Shown here: positions 47,305-56,624 of the stretch, one piece after another | How the letters are laid out: each line of letters starts with the position of its first letter | Position numbering within the stretch: position 1 is the stretch's first letter | From: Lutibacter oceani | Lineage (GTDB): Bacteria > Bacteroidota > Bacteroidia > Flavobacteriales > Flavobacteriaceae | Assembly (NCBI RefSeq): GCF_003384935.1 | Contig: NZ_QTTQ01000010.1 | Span: 682,001-746,000 of the forward strand | Direction of reading: 5' to 3' | Length of the DNA: 64,000 nt | The notes under the pieces: generated by a model | What the model was told of the DNA's origin: nothing | Database searches by the model: none | Seen by the model: only the letters and a program-made list of their open reading frames with translations | Made by a program: the position numbers and the translations under genes

Positions 47305-47997
47305 ATGAGAATTTTTCAAATAACACAAATTTTATTCCATTCTCAAAAGTTGAAAGTACTACTTTTTACTTTTGCCTTTTCCCTGTTACCTTTTACCGCT
47401 GTTTATACCCAACAAGTAGCTATTTTAAAGTATAATGGTGGTGGCGATTGGTATGCAAACCCAACAGCATTGCCAAACTTAATTGAATTTAGTAATAATG
47501 CCATACATACTTCTATAAAAACCAATCCCGAAACTGTGGAAGCAAACAGTTTGGATGTTTTTAATTATCCAATTCTTTTTATGACCGGACATGGAAATGT
47601 AATTTTTTCAGAAGATGCCATTAATAATCTAAAAACCTATTTAATTTCTGGAGGTTTTTTGCATATTTCTGATAATTATGGACTCGATAAATTTGTGAGA
47701 AGAGAAATTAAAAGAATTTTTCCTACTTTAGATTTTCAGGAAATTCCGTTTAATCACCCAATTTACCATCAAACATTTGATTTTAATGAAGGTGTACCAA
47801 AAATTCATGAACACGATAATAAACCTCCACAAGGTTTTGGATTATTTTATGAAGGAAGATTGGTTTGTTTTTATGATTATGAATCAGATTTAAGTGATGG
47901 TTGGGAAGATGAAGAGGTACATAACGATTCCTATGAAATTAGAGAAAAAGCATTAAAAATGGGTGCAAATATTATTGAATACGCATTTAAAAACTAA
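47305..47997 (+). CDS. DUF4159-domain exported protein
   Basis: A 230-residue protein with an N-terminal hydrophobic signal (about 14-36, ending VYTQQ) and a DUF4159 domain of glutamine-amidotransferase-like fold: ILKYNGGGDWYANPTALPNLIEF, PILFMTGHGNVIFSEDAINNLKTYLISGGFLHISDNYG and FDFNEGVPKIHEHDNKPPQGFGLFYEGRLVCFY. No catalytic cysteine of amidotransferases is apparent, so a binding role is likely. The function is unknown. It is in a row of plus-strand genes with rsmE before and a carrier after (one base apart). Confidence 0.82.
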   Translation: MRIFQITQILFHSQKLKVLLFTFAFSLLPFTAVYTQQVAILKYNGGGDWYANPTALPNLIEFSNNAIHTSIKTNPETVEANSLDVFNYPILFMTGHGNVIFSEDAINNLKTYLISGGFLHISDNYGLDKFVRREIKRIFPTLDFQEIPFNHPIYHQTFDFNEGVPKIHEHDNKPPQGFGLFYEGRLVCFYDYESDLSDGWEDEEVHNDSYEIREKALKMGANIIEYAFKN

Positions 47998-47998
47998 T

Positions 47999-48904
47999 AT
48001 GATAGAAAACTTAGATACCCTAGAAATAAATTTTGACACCGAAGGACTTTGGGTTTTAAACATCACTTTAGCAATTATAATGTTTGGAGTTTCTCTTGGA
48101 ATTACAATGGACGATTTTAGACGTTTATTTAAAAATCCAAAAATATTATTAACAGGTATAATTTCTCAATTTATAATATTACCATTTGTAACTTTTATTT
48201 TTATAAAATTAGTAAACCCTATGCCAAGTATTGCTTTAGGTATGATGATGGTTGCTGCCTGTCCTGGTGGGAATATTTCAAATTTTATGACTCAAATGGC
48301 AAAAGGAAATGCTGCTTTATCAGTTAGTTTAACTGCATTTGCAACATTGGTTTCATTAGTTATGACTCCATTTAATCTTGAATTTTATGGTAATTTATAC
48401 GCTCCTACGGCTGAAATTCTACAAAGAGTTCAACTAAACCCTTGGACGTTAGTTGAGCTTGTTACACTTATTTTAGGTGTTCCATTACTTTTAGGCATGT
48501 GGGTTCGAAACCGAAAACCAATTTGGGCAACCAAACTTTCAAAAGTTTTAAAACCACTCTCATTAATTATATTTATGATATTTATAATTATTGCCTTTTA
48601 TGACAATTTTGATATTTTTATAAACTATGTACATTATGTATTAATTTTGGTTATTGCTCACAATGTTTTAGCATTACTAACTGGTTTTTATTTTGCAAAA
48701 GCAATGAAACTTTCATACAAAGATCAAAAAACACTTTCAATAGAAACCGGAATTCAAAACTCTGGATTAGGTTTGCTACTTATATTTAGTTTTTTTAATG
48801 GTTTAGGAGGTATGGCTTTATTAGTTGCCTTTTGGGCCATTTGGGATATTTTTTCAGGTGTAGCACTTGCTAGTTATTGGTCTAAACAAAAAATTAAAGG
48901 ATAA
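47999..48904 (+). CDS. bile acid:sodium symporter-family (BASS/ACR3-like fold) transporter
   Basis: A 301-residue membrane protein with nine to ten hydrophobic segments. VAACPGGNISNFMTQMAKGNAALSVSLTAFATLVSLVMTPFNL has the family's two crossing-helix motif, and IETGIQNSGLGLLLIFSFF the second. I chose ATG 47999, just after the preceding stop, rather than the earlier in-frame ATG at 47963, which overlaps that gene. BASS members move organic acids with sodium; the cargo is unknown. Confidence 0.87.
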   Translation: MIENLDTLEINFDTEGLWVLNITLAIIMFGVSLGITMDDFRRLFKNPKILLTGIISQFIILPFVTFIFIKLVNPMPSIALGMMMVAACPGGNISNFMTQMAKGNAALSVSLTAFATLVSLVMTPFNLEFYGNLYAPTAEILQRVQLNPWTLVELVTLILGVPLLLGMWVRNRKPIWATKLSKVLKPLSLIIFMIFIIIAFYDNFDIFINYVHYVLILVIAHNVLALLTGFYFAKAMKLSYKDQKTLSIETGIQNSGLGLLLIFSFFNGLGGMALLVAFWAIWDIFSGVALASYWSKQKIKG

Positions 48905-48908
48905 AACT

Positions 48909-49961
48909 TTGAAGCATTTTTGGTATAATACTGTAAAAATTATTGTAAGCATAGGCCTTTTCTTTACTCATAAAAAAATTAAAGTTTATGGTAAAGAAAA
49001 TATTCCCAAAAAAGGTCCCATACTATTTATTGGAAATCATCAAAATGCATTATTAGATGCTATTTTAATACCAACAACTACAGATAGAAATATTCATTTT
49101 TTAACTAGAGCCAGTGCTTTTAAAAACAAACTAGCTGATAAAATTTTAAGGTCACTAAATATGATTCCTGTTTATAGAATTAGGGATGGAATTAACAGTG
49201 TTGAGAAAAATATTGCTGTTTTTGAACAATGTTTTGAAATTTTAAAAAAAGAAAAAGCAATTCAAATATTTGCAGAAGGTGAACACCACAAATACAGACA
49301 TATAATACCTTTAAAAAAAGGTTTTGCTCGCATTATTTTAGGAACTTTACAAAAATATCCTGATTTAAATATTCAAATTATTCCGGTGGGAATTAACTAC
49401 GATTCTCATTTAAATTTTCCTTCCAGTGTTTCTATTTATTACGGAAAACCAATTCAGGCAAATGCTTATATTAATGTTGACAATCCAGATTTAAAATTCA
49501 AAACTATTTTAAATAAAGTGGCTTCAGAATTAAAAGAACTAACAACCCATATTGATAATCTTGAAAAACACGATGAAATTATTGATAAATTAAAAGCTGT
49601 TAGAGCCAATTTTTTAGATCCAATTGAAACTAATAAAATGCTAAAAAAGTTAGATTCATTTTCTCAAAAAAAATTAAAAGAAGAAAAGGAAATAAACTGG
49701 TTTACTCCTATTCACCTATTTACTAAAATAAATAGCATTTTCCCGCTATTAATATGGAAAAAATTAAAGCCAAAAATTAAAGATATTATTTTTACAAATA
49801 CCTATAGATTTGCACTGATTCTTACAATATTTCCTCTTTTTTATTTAATTCAGTCTGGGGTAATTAGTTATTTTTTAAACTATAAAGTTGGCTTAATTTA
49901 TTTAGGAATATGTATTATTACAGGACTTATAACTTCAAAAACAATGAAAGTTACTCAATAA
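48909..49961 (+). CDS. 1-acylglycerol-3-phosphate-type acyltransferase (PlsC family)
   Basis: An acyltransferase of the PlsC superfamily. The only plausible start after the preceding stop is TTG 48909 (MKHFWYN with the TTG as Met; 350 residues), since the next ATG falls behind the active site and the earlier TTG at 48867 overlaps the carrier gene. The active-site block GNHQNALLDAI has the histidine and aspartate in the H-x5-D form I recall from Bacteroidota homologues. AEGEHHKYRHIIPLKKGFARI follows as the second conserved block. Two C-terminal hydrophobic segments (about 305-345) suggest membrane anchoring. It overlaps the convergent GH3 gene by 11 bases. Confidence 0.8.
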   Translation: MKHFWYNTVKIIVSIGLFFTHKKIKVYGKENIPKKGPILFIGNHQNALLDAILIPTTTDRNIHFLTRASAFKNKLADKILRSLNMIPVYRIRDGINSVEKNIAVFEQCFEILKKEKAIQIFAEGEHHKYRHIIPLKKGFARIILGTLQKYPDLNIQIIPVGINYDSHLNFPSSVSIYYGKPIQANAYINVDNPDLKFKTILNKVASELKELTTHIDNLEKHDEIIDKLKAVRANFLDPIETNKMLKKLDSFSQKKLKEEKEINWFTPIHLFTKINSIFPLLIWKKLKPKIKDIIFTNTYRFALILTIFPLFYLIQSGVISYFLNYKVGLIYLGICIITGLITSKTMKVTQ

Positions 49962-52869
49962 GCGCATCTTGTATAAATTGCTGAATTTCAGTTCTAATAT
50001 TATATTTTATCAATCCTGTATTTTCCATAGTTGGATATACCCTATTAGATAAAAATACATATACAATTTCTGATTCTGGATCTGCCCAACAAAACGTACC
50101 AGTAAAACCACTATGCCCAAAACTAGCATCTGAAACACAGCCACAAGTCGCTTTTTCTACTTCCTTTATTTGAGGTTTGTCAAATCCAATCCCTTTTCTA
50201 ACACTGTCATTGGCATAATAACGATGATTAAATTTATCTATAGTTTTAGACTTAAAATATCGTTTTCCACCATAAAAACCCTTTTGAAGATACATCTGCA
50301 TTATTTTAGCAACATCATTTGCATTTGAAAATAAACCCGCATGTCCACCAATTCCACCTTGCATTGCAGCACCCATATCGTGCACGTAACCTTGCACTAA
50401 CTGGTTTCTATAATAATCATCCTTTTCTGTTGGTACAATTTTAGTTTTTGGAAATTTATGAAGTGGTAAATAGCCTGTATTGTTTGCTCCTAAAGTTTTG
50501 TAAAATCGCTCTTGAGTCAAGTCATCTAAATTCTTTTTATAATAATTTTCAATAAAATCTTTAAATAAGAAAAAAGATAAGTCGCTATATTTATAACCTA
50601 TATTTAACCGTTGCTCAGCATTTGCAATTCTATCAAATATTGAATCTTTATAATCTTTTGTTAAATACAAATTTTTGGCAACTTCAATGGGAAACTTCTT
50701 TGACCCTTTATCTCGGTAATACGCATTAGAAGGTTTTTTTGTAACGCTGTCCAACGTGCTAATATAAAAAGGAATCCAAGCTTTTAACCTTCCATAATGA
50801 GACAATACTTCTTTTACAGTTAATGAATCTTTATTCGTGTTTTTCAACTTTGGTAGTAAACTACCTAAAGTACTTTCCAATTGTAAAGTTCCCTTTTCTT
50901 CTAACTCCATAATTAATGGCAATGAAGCCAATATTTTTGTCATTGAAGCAATATCATAAATATCATTATTTTTAACAGGAACTGTATCTTCATCTGTATG
51001 ATATCCAAAACTTTTATTATAAACCACTTTACCTTTTCTGGCCACTAAAACTTGTAACCCAGGTGCCATTTTATCCTTAATAACAACACTTGCAATTGAA
51101 TCAATTCTTTTTAACTTTTCACTACTTAATCCAACATCTTCAGGAATAGAATAAGCCAATCTTTTTAATGAAGTTGACATTAAACCGTGTCCTTCAGAAA
51201 AAACATTTTTAATTGAAACAGGTAATTTTCCTTTTGTTTCAAGAGCTCCAAAAATCATTTGTGCAGAAATTTCCTGAGCTAATTTACTATTTTGATATGA
51301 TAAAAGGAGTCCGTTTATATTTTCAAAAGTTTTAATTTGTAATAAACTATAAGGACTGGCAAAAACATCTAAAATTACCGTATTTGTTCTTGCAATTTCT
51401 TGCAACCAAACAAGTTCATTATCTTTAAACTTAAAACTTTTCCAAGGATTACTGTTAGATTTATGATACCCAATAATAATTAAATTATATCGCTTTAATT
51501 TTGAAATTAATTCATCTAAATTATTAGCCGAAACCTCATCAACATTTGTATAATTTTTTAGCATTTCAACAAAGTCATTGTTTTCAGCATCCCCTAATTT
51601 AACATAAGCTATCTTTTTTTTATCTAAATTTTGAATAGGAAAAACAAGTGATTCATTTTTTAAAAGCGTGATAGAATTTTCAACTAATTTTCTATGTAAT
51701 AATTCATCTTTTATTGAGTTTAAATCTTCATTTAAGTTTTCTAATTCAATAAATTGAAAATTATTTAAACCTGCCCAATATTTAGCTTTTAATATTTTTT
51801 TTACTGAATAATTTAAACGCTCTTCTGTAAAAACCTTTTCGGATAATGCATTTTTAATTTTTGCTATTGCTACTGGAACATTTTCTGGAATTAATAACAT
51901 ATCATTTCCTGCTAAAAATGCAGCTAAATCAACATCTCCAGGTTGGGCATAATTAGCTGCACCTTTCATATTTAAGGCATCTGTTAAAATTAACCCTTGA
52001 AAGCCCATTTTTTCTTTTAATAAACCTGTAATTACTTTTTCAGACAATGATGTAGGTAATTCAGCATCTGGTTCTAAAGCTTTAACGCTTAAATGAGCAA
52101 CCATAACACTTGTTAAATTATTTTGAAATAACTTTTTGTATGGATACAATTCTATTGAATCTAGTCTTTCAATGTCAAAATCTAAAACCGGCAATAATTT
52201 ATGAGAATCGGAAGCCGTATCTCCATGACCTGGAAAATGTTTTGCATTTGCCAACACATATTGACTTTGCATTCCTTGCACAAAAGCCAAGGCTTTATCT
52301 GTAACATTATCTCTATTTTCTCCAAAAGATCGATTTCCAATTATTGGATTTTCTGGATTTGTATTTACATCAACAACAGGTGCAAAATTAATATGAATCC
52401 CCAATCGTTTACAATGTTTACCTACCTGAACTCCAAAAGCAGTTATTAAGGAATTATCTTTAATTGCCCCAAGTGTCATATTCCAAGGAAAACGGTAGGT
52501 ATTTTTTAAACGCATGTCCAACCCCCATTCACCATCAAAACCTATAAGTAATGGTATTTTAGAAACCGACTGGTATTTATTATTTAATGCTGCTTGTTTT
52601 TCAGGGGTTCCCTGCATAAAAATTAAACCGCCAATATGGTGTTTTTCAACTAGGCTTTTAATAAATGTTTCGTGTTTCTCATCTTTATTTGAATAGGCTT
52701 GTACCATAAATAACTGACCGATTTTTTCATCAATGGTCATATTATTTATTAAAGTATCAACCCATTTGTTTTGCGCTAAAGTATCTTTCGTTTTTAATGG
52801 ATCAAATTGTTGTGCCTTTAAAAAGAAAACATTCAACAACAGTAATAATAAAAGATTTTTTTTAATCAT
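49951..52869 (-). CDS. glycoside hydrolase family 3 fused to a beta-lactamase-like serine hydrolase
   Basis: A 972-residue exported enzyme (signal peptide 1-19). The N-terminal half is a GH3 domain (about 30-390): IGQLFMVQAYSNKD, PVVDVNTNPENPIIGNRSFGE, KHFPGHGDTASDSHKLLP and LTDALNMKGAA, matching NagZ-type beta-N-acetylglucosaminidases. A GH3 C-terminal domain follows (about 390-570). The last third (about 590-972) is a class-C beta-lactamase-like domain with the S-x-x-K site SMTKIL. Both sites look intact. Such fusions are known in Bacteroidota and suggest peptidoglycan or muropeptide processing. Confidence 0.93.
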   Translation of the reverse strand: MIKKNLLLLLLLNVFFLKAQQFDPLKTKDTLAQNKWVDTLINNMTIDEKIGQLFMVQAYSNKDEKHETFIKSLVEKHHIGGLIFMQGTPEKQAALNNKYQSVSKIPLLIGFDGEWGLDMRLKNTYRFPWNMTLGAIKDNSLITAFGVQVGKHCKRLGIHINFAPVVDVNTNPENPIIGNRSFGENRDNVTDKALAFVQGMQSQYVLANAKHFPGHGDTASDSHKLLPVLDFDIERLDSIELYPYKKLFQNNLTSVMVAHLSVKALEPDAELPTSLSEKVITGLLKEKMGFQGLILTDALNMKGAANYAQPGDVDLAAFLAGNDMLLIPENVPVAIAKIKNALSEKVFTEERLNYSVKKILKAKYWAGLNNFQFIELENLNEDLNSIKDELLHRKLVENSITLLKNESLVFPIQNLDKKKIAYVKLGDAENNDFVEMLKNYTNVDEVSANNLDELISKLKRYNLIIIGYHKSNSNPWKSFKFKDNELVWLQEIARTNTVILDVFASPYSLLQIKTFENINGLLLSYQNSKLAQEISAQMIFGALETKGKLPVSIKNVFSEGHGLMSTSLKRLAYSIPEDVGLSSEKLKRIDSIASVVIKDKMAPGLQVLVARKGKVVYNKSFGYHTDEDTVPVKNNDIYDIASMTKILASLPLIMELEEKGTLQLESTLGSLLPKLKNTNKDSLTVKEVLSHYGRLKAWIPFYISTLDSVTKKPSNAYYRDKGSKKFPIEVAKNLYLTKDYKDSIFDRIANAEQRLNIGYKYSDLSFFLFKDFIENYYKKNLDDLTQERFYKTLGANNTGYLPLHKFPKTKIVPTEKDDYYRNQLVQGYVHDMGAAMQGGIGGHAGLFSNANDVAKIMQMYLQKGFYGGKRYFKSKTIDKFNHRYYANDSVRKGIGFDKPQIKEVEKATCGCVSDASFGHSGFTGTFCWADPESEIVYVFLSNRVYPTMENTGLIKYNIRTEIQQFIQDALIE

Positions 52870-52899
52870 ATTATAAATTAGATAACAACACTGGTGAAA

Positions 52900-53388
52900 T
52901 TATTGCGCCAAAAATCGCTTATGCCAGCTTCTATCGGCTGTTACTTCCCAATTGTACTCAAAATCTTCTTTTGTATTTACCATATTATTAAAAACTATGG
53001 TGTTTGAAGTAATTTTTTCTTGTTTAGCATATTTTTGAAATTCGGCCATACTAACAATATTTATATTGCTATTATCTTTAAACGAAATATTTAATTTATT
53101 TGTTAAATCAACCGAAAATTCTTGCTCAATATTTTTAATTAAATTTACTGAAGCATCTATTGAACAACCTGAAACATCATTAAAATTTTCATCAACTGCC
53201 AAAATTATAAATTGGTTGTATTTTATTTTATATGAACCTTTTAAATCTTCTCCGTGGCGTTGCCAATTAGACACAAAACTTTCTATTTTAATTTTAATTT
53301 TGGCTATTTCATTTTCAGAAAACTCACGATTAGATTGGTATATCCAAACTCTTGATGAATTTTCTAATTTTTCAAAACTGACTAACAT
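52900..53388 (-). CDS. conserved protein of unknown function (often labelled ABC transporter ATPase)
   Basis: A 162-residue cytoplasmic-type protein with no signal, membrane segment or nucleotide-binding motif. The start VSFEKLENSSRVWIYQSNREFSENEIAKIKIKIESFVSNW and VDENFNDVSGCSIDASVNLIKNIEQEFSVDLTNKLNI are conserved in a Bacteroidota family that I recall mislabelled as ABC transporter ATPase; no Walker A or signature sequence is present. It is two bases from the exonuclease gene and probably co-transcribed with it. Confidence 0.7.
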   Translation of the reverse strand: MLVSFEKLENSSRVWIYQSNREFSENEIAKIKIKIESFVSNWQRHGEDLKGSYKIKYNQFIILAVDENFNDVSGCSIDASVNLIKNIEQEFSVDLTNKLNISFKDNSNINIVSMAEFQKYAKQEKITSNTIVFNNMVNTKEDFEYNWEVTADRSWHKRFLAQ

Positions 53389-53390
53389 AT

Positions 53391-54209
53391 TTAAAATTTT
53401 TGATTGAATTTATTTTGTAAATCTTCTAAGGTATTTTCTTTTTTATTAAAAAATGTTTTCTCTTTAATTTCAGTTAAAACTTTCTTGGTATATAGTGGAA
53501 AATCAGCATTTTGAATCCAAGAAAAATAACCTTTATCTTTTTTTAATATTTCAGCAACTTTCTGACCTTTATATTTTCCAAATGTAAAAATTTCTTCATC
53601 TTCATCATTAAACATTATAAAACCTGCAAAATCAGCTCTTTTATTATGTGTTGAATATTCATTTAAAAAATTAATGTCGTTTTCTAAATCATCATATTTT
53701 TCTAATTGTGCTTTTAATATTTCATAAGTTGCAAGTGTATCTGCTTCAGCAGAATGCGCATTTTCTAAATCTTTATCACAATAAAATTTATAACCGGCAC
53801 TTAAAGTTCTTTCTTCTTTTTTATGAAAAATAACCTGAACGTCAACTGCTACCCTATCCTTCATATCAAAATTTACTTTAGCTCTAAGCATTTCTTCTGC
53901 TAACAAAGGAATATCAAATCTGTTTGAATTAAAACCTGCTAAATCACAACCTTCAATTAATTTACTCACTTCAGATGCTAATTCATTAAAAGTAGGCTCT
54001 GTTACAACTCTTTCATTTGTAATGCCATGAATATCTGAAGCTTCTTTTGGTATTTCCATTTCTGGATTTACCAACCAGGTTTTACTTTCTTTATTTCCAT
54101 TTGGATATACTTTTAATATTGAAATTTCTACAATTCTATCTTTTGCAATATTAATTCCTGTTGTTTCTAAATCGAAAAAAATGATGGGTTTTGTTAAGTT
54201 TAATTCCAT
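53391..54209 (-). CDS. DnaQ-like 3'-5' exonuclease
   Basis: A 272-residue DEDD-family exonuclease: Exo I is PIIFFDLETTGINIAKDRIVEI (about 8), Exo II GFNSNRFDIPLLAEEMLRA (about 93) and Exo III HSAEADTLATYEILK (about 151), with the HGITNERV element between. The C-terminal 90 residues (DFAGFIMFNDEDEEIFTFGKYKGQKVAEILKKDKGYFSWIQNADFP) form a small domain common to Bacteroidota homologues. It probably proofreads or trims DNA/RNA ends. Upstream (54210-54432) there is no gene; that gap has only an AT-rich inverted repeat, AATTGTA-N4-TACAATT, at 54229-54246. Confidence 0.9.
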   Translation of the reverse strand: MELNLTKPIIFFDLETTGINIAKDRIVEISILKVYPNGNKESKTWLVNPEMEIPKEASDIHGITNERVVTEPTFNELASEVSKLIEGCDLAGFNSNRFDIPLLAEEMLRAKVNFDMKDRVAVDVQVIFHKKEERTLSAGYKFYCDKDLENAHSAEADTLATYEILKAQLEKYDDLENDINFLNEYSTHNKRADFAGFIMFNDEDEEIFTFGKYKGQKVAEILKKDKGYFSWIQNADFPLYTKKVLTEIKEKTFFNKKENTLEDLQNKFNQKF

Positions 54210-54432
54210 AGGTTAATTCTTTTTTTTGAATTGTAAATATACAATTTGTAATTTACGATTTTAGGAATATACTAATTGATTTCTTAAATATTTTAACATA
54301 AATTTTAAGAATTAAAAATTTCAAAAAGTTAAGTTTGAAAAATTATTTATTTGAAGTTAATTTTTAATTTCTATTTGTGAATCTGAGTCTTTTGAAGGCT
54401 TGCCATACTAAATTTAACTTACAAAAAATTAA

Positions 54433-55281
54433 TTATTCAACTTCAAGTTGTTTCTTATAGTTTTCAATTTCAATTTTATATTTCTCAGGCAATTCAGGTT
54501 CCATAAAATTATACTGCTCCAAAGTATTTAAAATAGTTTGTGCAACTATTAAACGTGCGGTTGCTTTATCATCAGCAGGAATTACAAACCATGGTGCATT
54601 TTCTGTTGAAGTTTTGTTTAATAAATCTTCATAACAAAACTGGTACTTATCCCAAAGTTTACGTTCTTTTAAATCTCCTGGTGAAAATTTCCAGTTCTTT
54701 TCCTTTAATCGTAACCGGCGTAATAACCTGTTTTTTTGCTCTTCTTTAGAAAGATTTAAAAAGAATTTTAAAATAATAGTTCCATTATTAGCAATGTTTT
54801 TTTCGAAATTTTTAATTTCTTCCATTCGGTTATTGTAAAAATCAGCATTTAAATCGGCTACACTTTTTACTGAAGGAATATTTTCACCAAAAATATATTC
54901 CGGATGTACACGAGTAACCAACACATTTTCATAATGTGTTCTATTAAAAACACCAATTTTTCCTTTTGCTGGTAATGCAATATAATGACGCCACAAATAA
55001 TCGTGTTTTAATTCTAATTCAGTAGGAACTTTAAAGCTATGCACCTCAACACCTTGAGTATTTACATTTTTAAAAACTTCTTTTATTAAACTGTCTTTCC
55101 CAGAAGTATCCATTCCTTGCAAACAAATTAACACTGCATACTTGCCTTCTGCATACATAGTATCTTGCAGTTTGCTAATTTCTTTACGTATCTTTTTCAA
55201 CTTTTTTCTAGCTTTTTCATCAACCTCTTTTGTTGTAAAATCGCTTAAGTTTATTTGTGCTGTTACTTTGTAGTTGTCCAT
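54433..55281 (-). CDS. PPK2-family polyphosphate:nucleotide phosphotransferase
   Basis: Transfers phosphate between polyphosphate and nucleotides. The 282-residue protein has a Walker A variant CLQGMDTSGKDSLIKEVFKNVNTQGVEVHSFKVPTELELKHDYLWRH (about 53-97), the lid/catalytic block GKIGVFNRTHYENVLVTRVHPEYI and KNWKFSPGDLKERKLWDKY. Complete. The polyP:AMP or polyP:ADP specificity (class I to III) cannot be set by eye. A 16-base perfect palindrome lies just upstream of the start. Confidence 0.93.
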   Translation of the reverse strand: MDNYKVTAQINLSDFTTKEVDEKARKKLKKIRKEISKLQDTMYAEGKYAVLICLQGMDTSGKDSLIKEVFKNVNTQGVEVHSFKVPTELELKHDYLWRHYIALPAKGKIGVFNRTHYENVLVTRVHPEYIFGENIPSVKSVADLNADFYNNRMEEIKNFEKNIANNGTIILKFFLNLSKEEQKNRLLRRLRLKEKNWKFSPGDLKERKLWDKYQFCYEDLLNKTSTENAPWFVIPADDKATARLIVAQTILNTLEQYNFMEPELPEKYKIEIENYKKQLEVE

Positions 55282-55288
55282 TTTAAAA

Positions 55289-55304
55289 ATATTTAGCTAA
55301 ATAT
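55289..55304. promoter_or_regulatory. 16-base perfect palindrome upstream of ppk2
   Basis: ATATTTAGCTAAATAT is fully self-complementary and lies 7 bases upstream of the minus-strand ATG. A regulatory role is inferred; AT-rich palindromes also arise by chance. Confidence 0.4.
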
Positions 55305-55323
55305 ATAAAAATTAAGGAAACAA

Positions 55324-55351
55324 AAAATCCCAAGCTTTCACTTGGGATTTT
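55324..55351 (-). terminator. intrinsic terminator of the peroxiredoxin operon
   Basis: The 11-base arms AAAATCCCAAG / CTTGGGATTTT close a six-base loop with Ts after the stem on the minus strand, 28 bases beyond the last small gene. Confidence 0.85.
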
Positions 55352-55378
55352 CATTTGATTTAATTAGTAGTTATTATT

Positions 55379-55636
55379 TTAAGAATCGATGGATCCTAAA
55401 ACTCTTTTCATAAAAGTATTTAATGCTTCCTTTTTGGGCATACCTTCCTTTACCATTTTATCAACTTCAATTGCTCCATATAAATTAGAAATAATTTCAC
55501 CAATTACATCCAACTCTTCATCTTTTAGTGAAGGAACTTCCGTTAAAGCTTCCAAAGTTTCAATGGTTTCAATCACATAATCCTGATCGTTTTCTTCAAT
55601 AAAATTAGTTAAATGTTTAATTACTGGTAACTTCAT
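55379..55636 (-). CDS. small conserved acidic protein (DUF6952-like)
   Basis: An 85-residue acidic protein (MKLPVIKHLTNFIEENDQDYVIETIETLEALTEV...). It has no membrane segment and no cysteine. The family occurs right after a thioredoxin and peroxiredoxin gene in flavobacteria; I recall it as DUF6952. It overlaps the thioredoxin-like gene by 20 bases, which implies tight co-expression and suggests a partner role in peroxide defence. No function is known. Confidence 0.72.
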   Translation of the reverse strand: MKLPVIKHLTNFIEENDQDYVIETIETLEALTEVPSLKDEELDVIGEIISNLYGAIEVDKMVKEGMPKKEALNTFMKRVLGSIDS

Positions 55637-55931
55637 CTACTAAATCTTTTAAAATTTCAAATTTATTTGTTTGCACTTGATTTACAAAAGTTCCGCCTTT
55701 AAAAGTTGCAAATGTTGGTAAATTATCTACTGTTGCTAATTTTCGAGTATTAGGAAACTTTTCAGCATCTGCAAGTACAAAAACAGCATCTGGATTTTCT
55801 GTAGCTAGTTTTTTAAACTTAGGTTTCATAATTCTACAGTTACCACACCAAGTAGCAGCATATTGTACAACTACAGTTTTATTATCGGCTACGATTTGTT
55901 CTAAATTATCTTCTGTTAATTCTTGAAACAT
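55617..55931 (-). CDS. thioredoxin-family protein
   Basis: A 104-residue thioredoxin-fold protein with the active site WCGNC (Cys29, Cys32), cis-proline region VDNLPTFATF and no signal peptide. The CGNC motif differs from the common CGPC, so redox potential may differ. It lies between the peroxiredoxin gene (10-base gap) and the small acidic protein gene (20-base overlap), suggesting that it reduces the peroxiredoxin. Confidence 0.92.
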   Translation of the reverse strand: MFQELTEDNLEQIVADNKTVVVQYAATWCGNCRIMKPKFKKLATENPDAVFVLADAEKFPNTRKLATVDNLPTFATFKGGTFVNQVQTNKFEILKDLVDEVTSN

Positions 55932-55941
55932 AATTTTTTTT

Positions 55942-56583
55942 TTAATGTGAAGCTAAATATTCAGCTGTCCCTTTTCTATCAGCTTTCATTGCATCTTTTC
56001 CTTCTTCCCAGTTTGCTGGACAAACTTCTCCTTTTTCTTGTACGTGAGTTAAAGCATCAATAAGACGTAAATACTCGTTAACATTTCTACCTAAAGGCAT
56101 ATTATTAATACTCTCGTGTTGTACTAAACCATCTTCATCAATTAAATATGTAGCTCTATAAGATACATTATCTCCTACCACTTGAACTGTTCCAGTTGCT
56201 TCATCATAAGTTTCATCAGTTATATCTAAAATACCTAATATACTTGATAAGTTACGATTGCTATCTGCTAAAATTGGGTAAGTAACACCTTCTATACCAC
56301 CATTATCTTTTGATGTATTCAACCAAGCAAAGTGTACTTCAGGAGTATCACAAGAAGCTCCAATTACAACGGTATTTCTTTTTTCAAATTCACCTAATGC
56401 TGCTTGAAAAGCGTGTAATTCAGTTGGGCAAACAAATGTAAAATCTTTTGGATACCAAAATAATAATACTTTCTTTTTGTTATTTACTGCTTCTTCTAAT
56501 ACATTTACTTTAAATGTATCACCCATTTCATTCATTGCATCTACATTTAAATCTGGAAATTTTTTACCTACTGCTGTTGCCAT
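55942..56583 (-). CDS. 2-Cys peroxiredoxin (AhpC/TSA family)
   Basis: Reduces hydrogen peroxide and organic peroxides. The 213-residue protein has the peroxidatic motif KDFTFVCPTELHAFQ (Cys52) and the resolving cysteine in KGEVCPANWEEG (about 189), with an intact two-Cys architecture. The reductant is probably the thioredoxin-like protein encoded next in the operon. A minus-strand -7 box lies about 45 bases upstream. Confidence 0.95.
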   Translation of the reverse strand: MATAVGKKFPDLNVDAMNEMGDTFKVNVLEEAVNNKKKVLLFWYPKDFTFVCPTELHAFQAALGEFEKRNTVVIGASCDTPEVHFAWLNTSKDNGGIEGVTYPILADSNRNLSSILGILDITDETYDEATGTVQVVGDNVSYRATYLIDEDGLVQHESINNMPLGRNVNEYLRLIDALTHVQEKGEVCPANWEEGKDAMKADRKGTAEYLASH

Positions 56584-56624
56584 TTTTTATTTTATTTATT
56601 TATTAGTATTCTTTTTAAACACTA

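Noticed and set aside
52900-53388. ABC transporter ATPase
   Set aside because: No Walker A, signature or Walker B motif; the label used for this family appears to be an annotation error.
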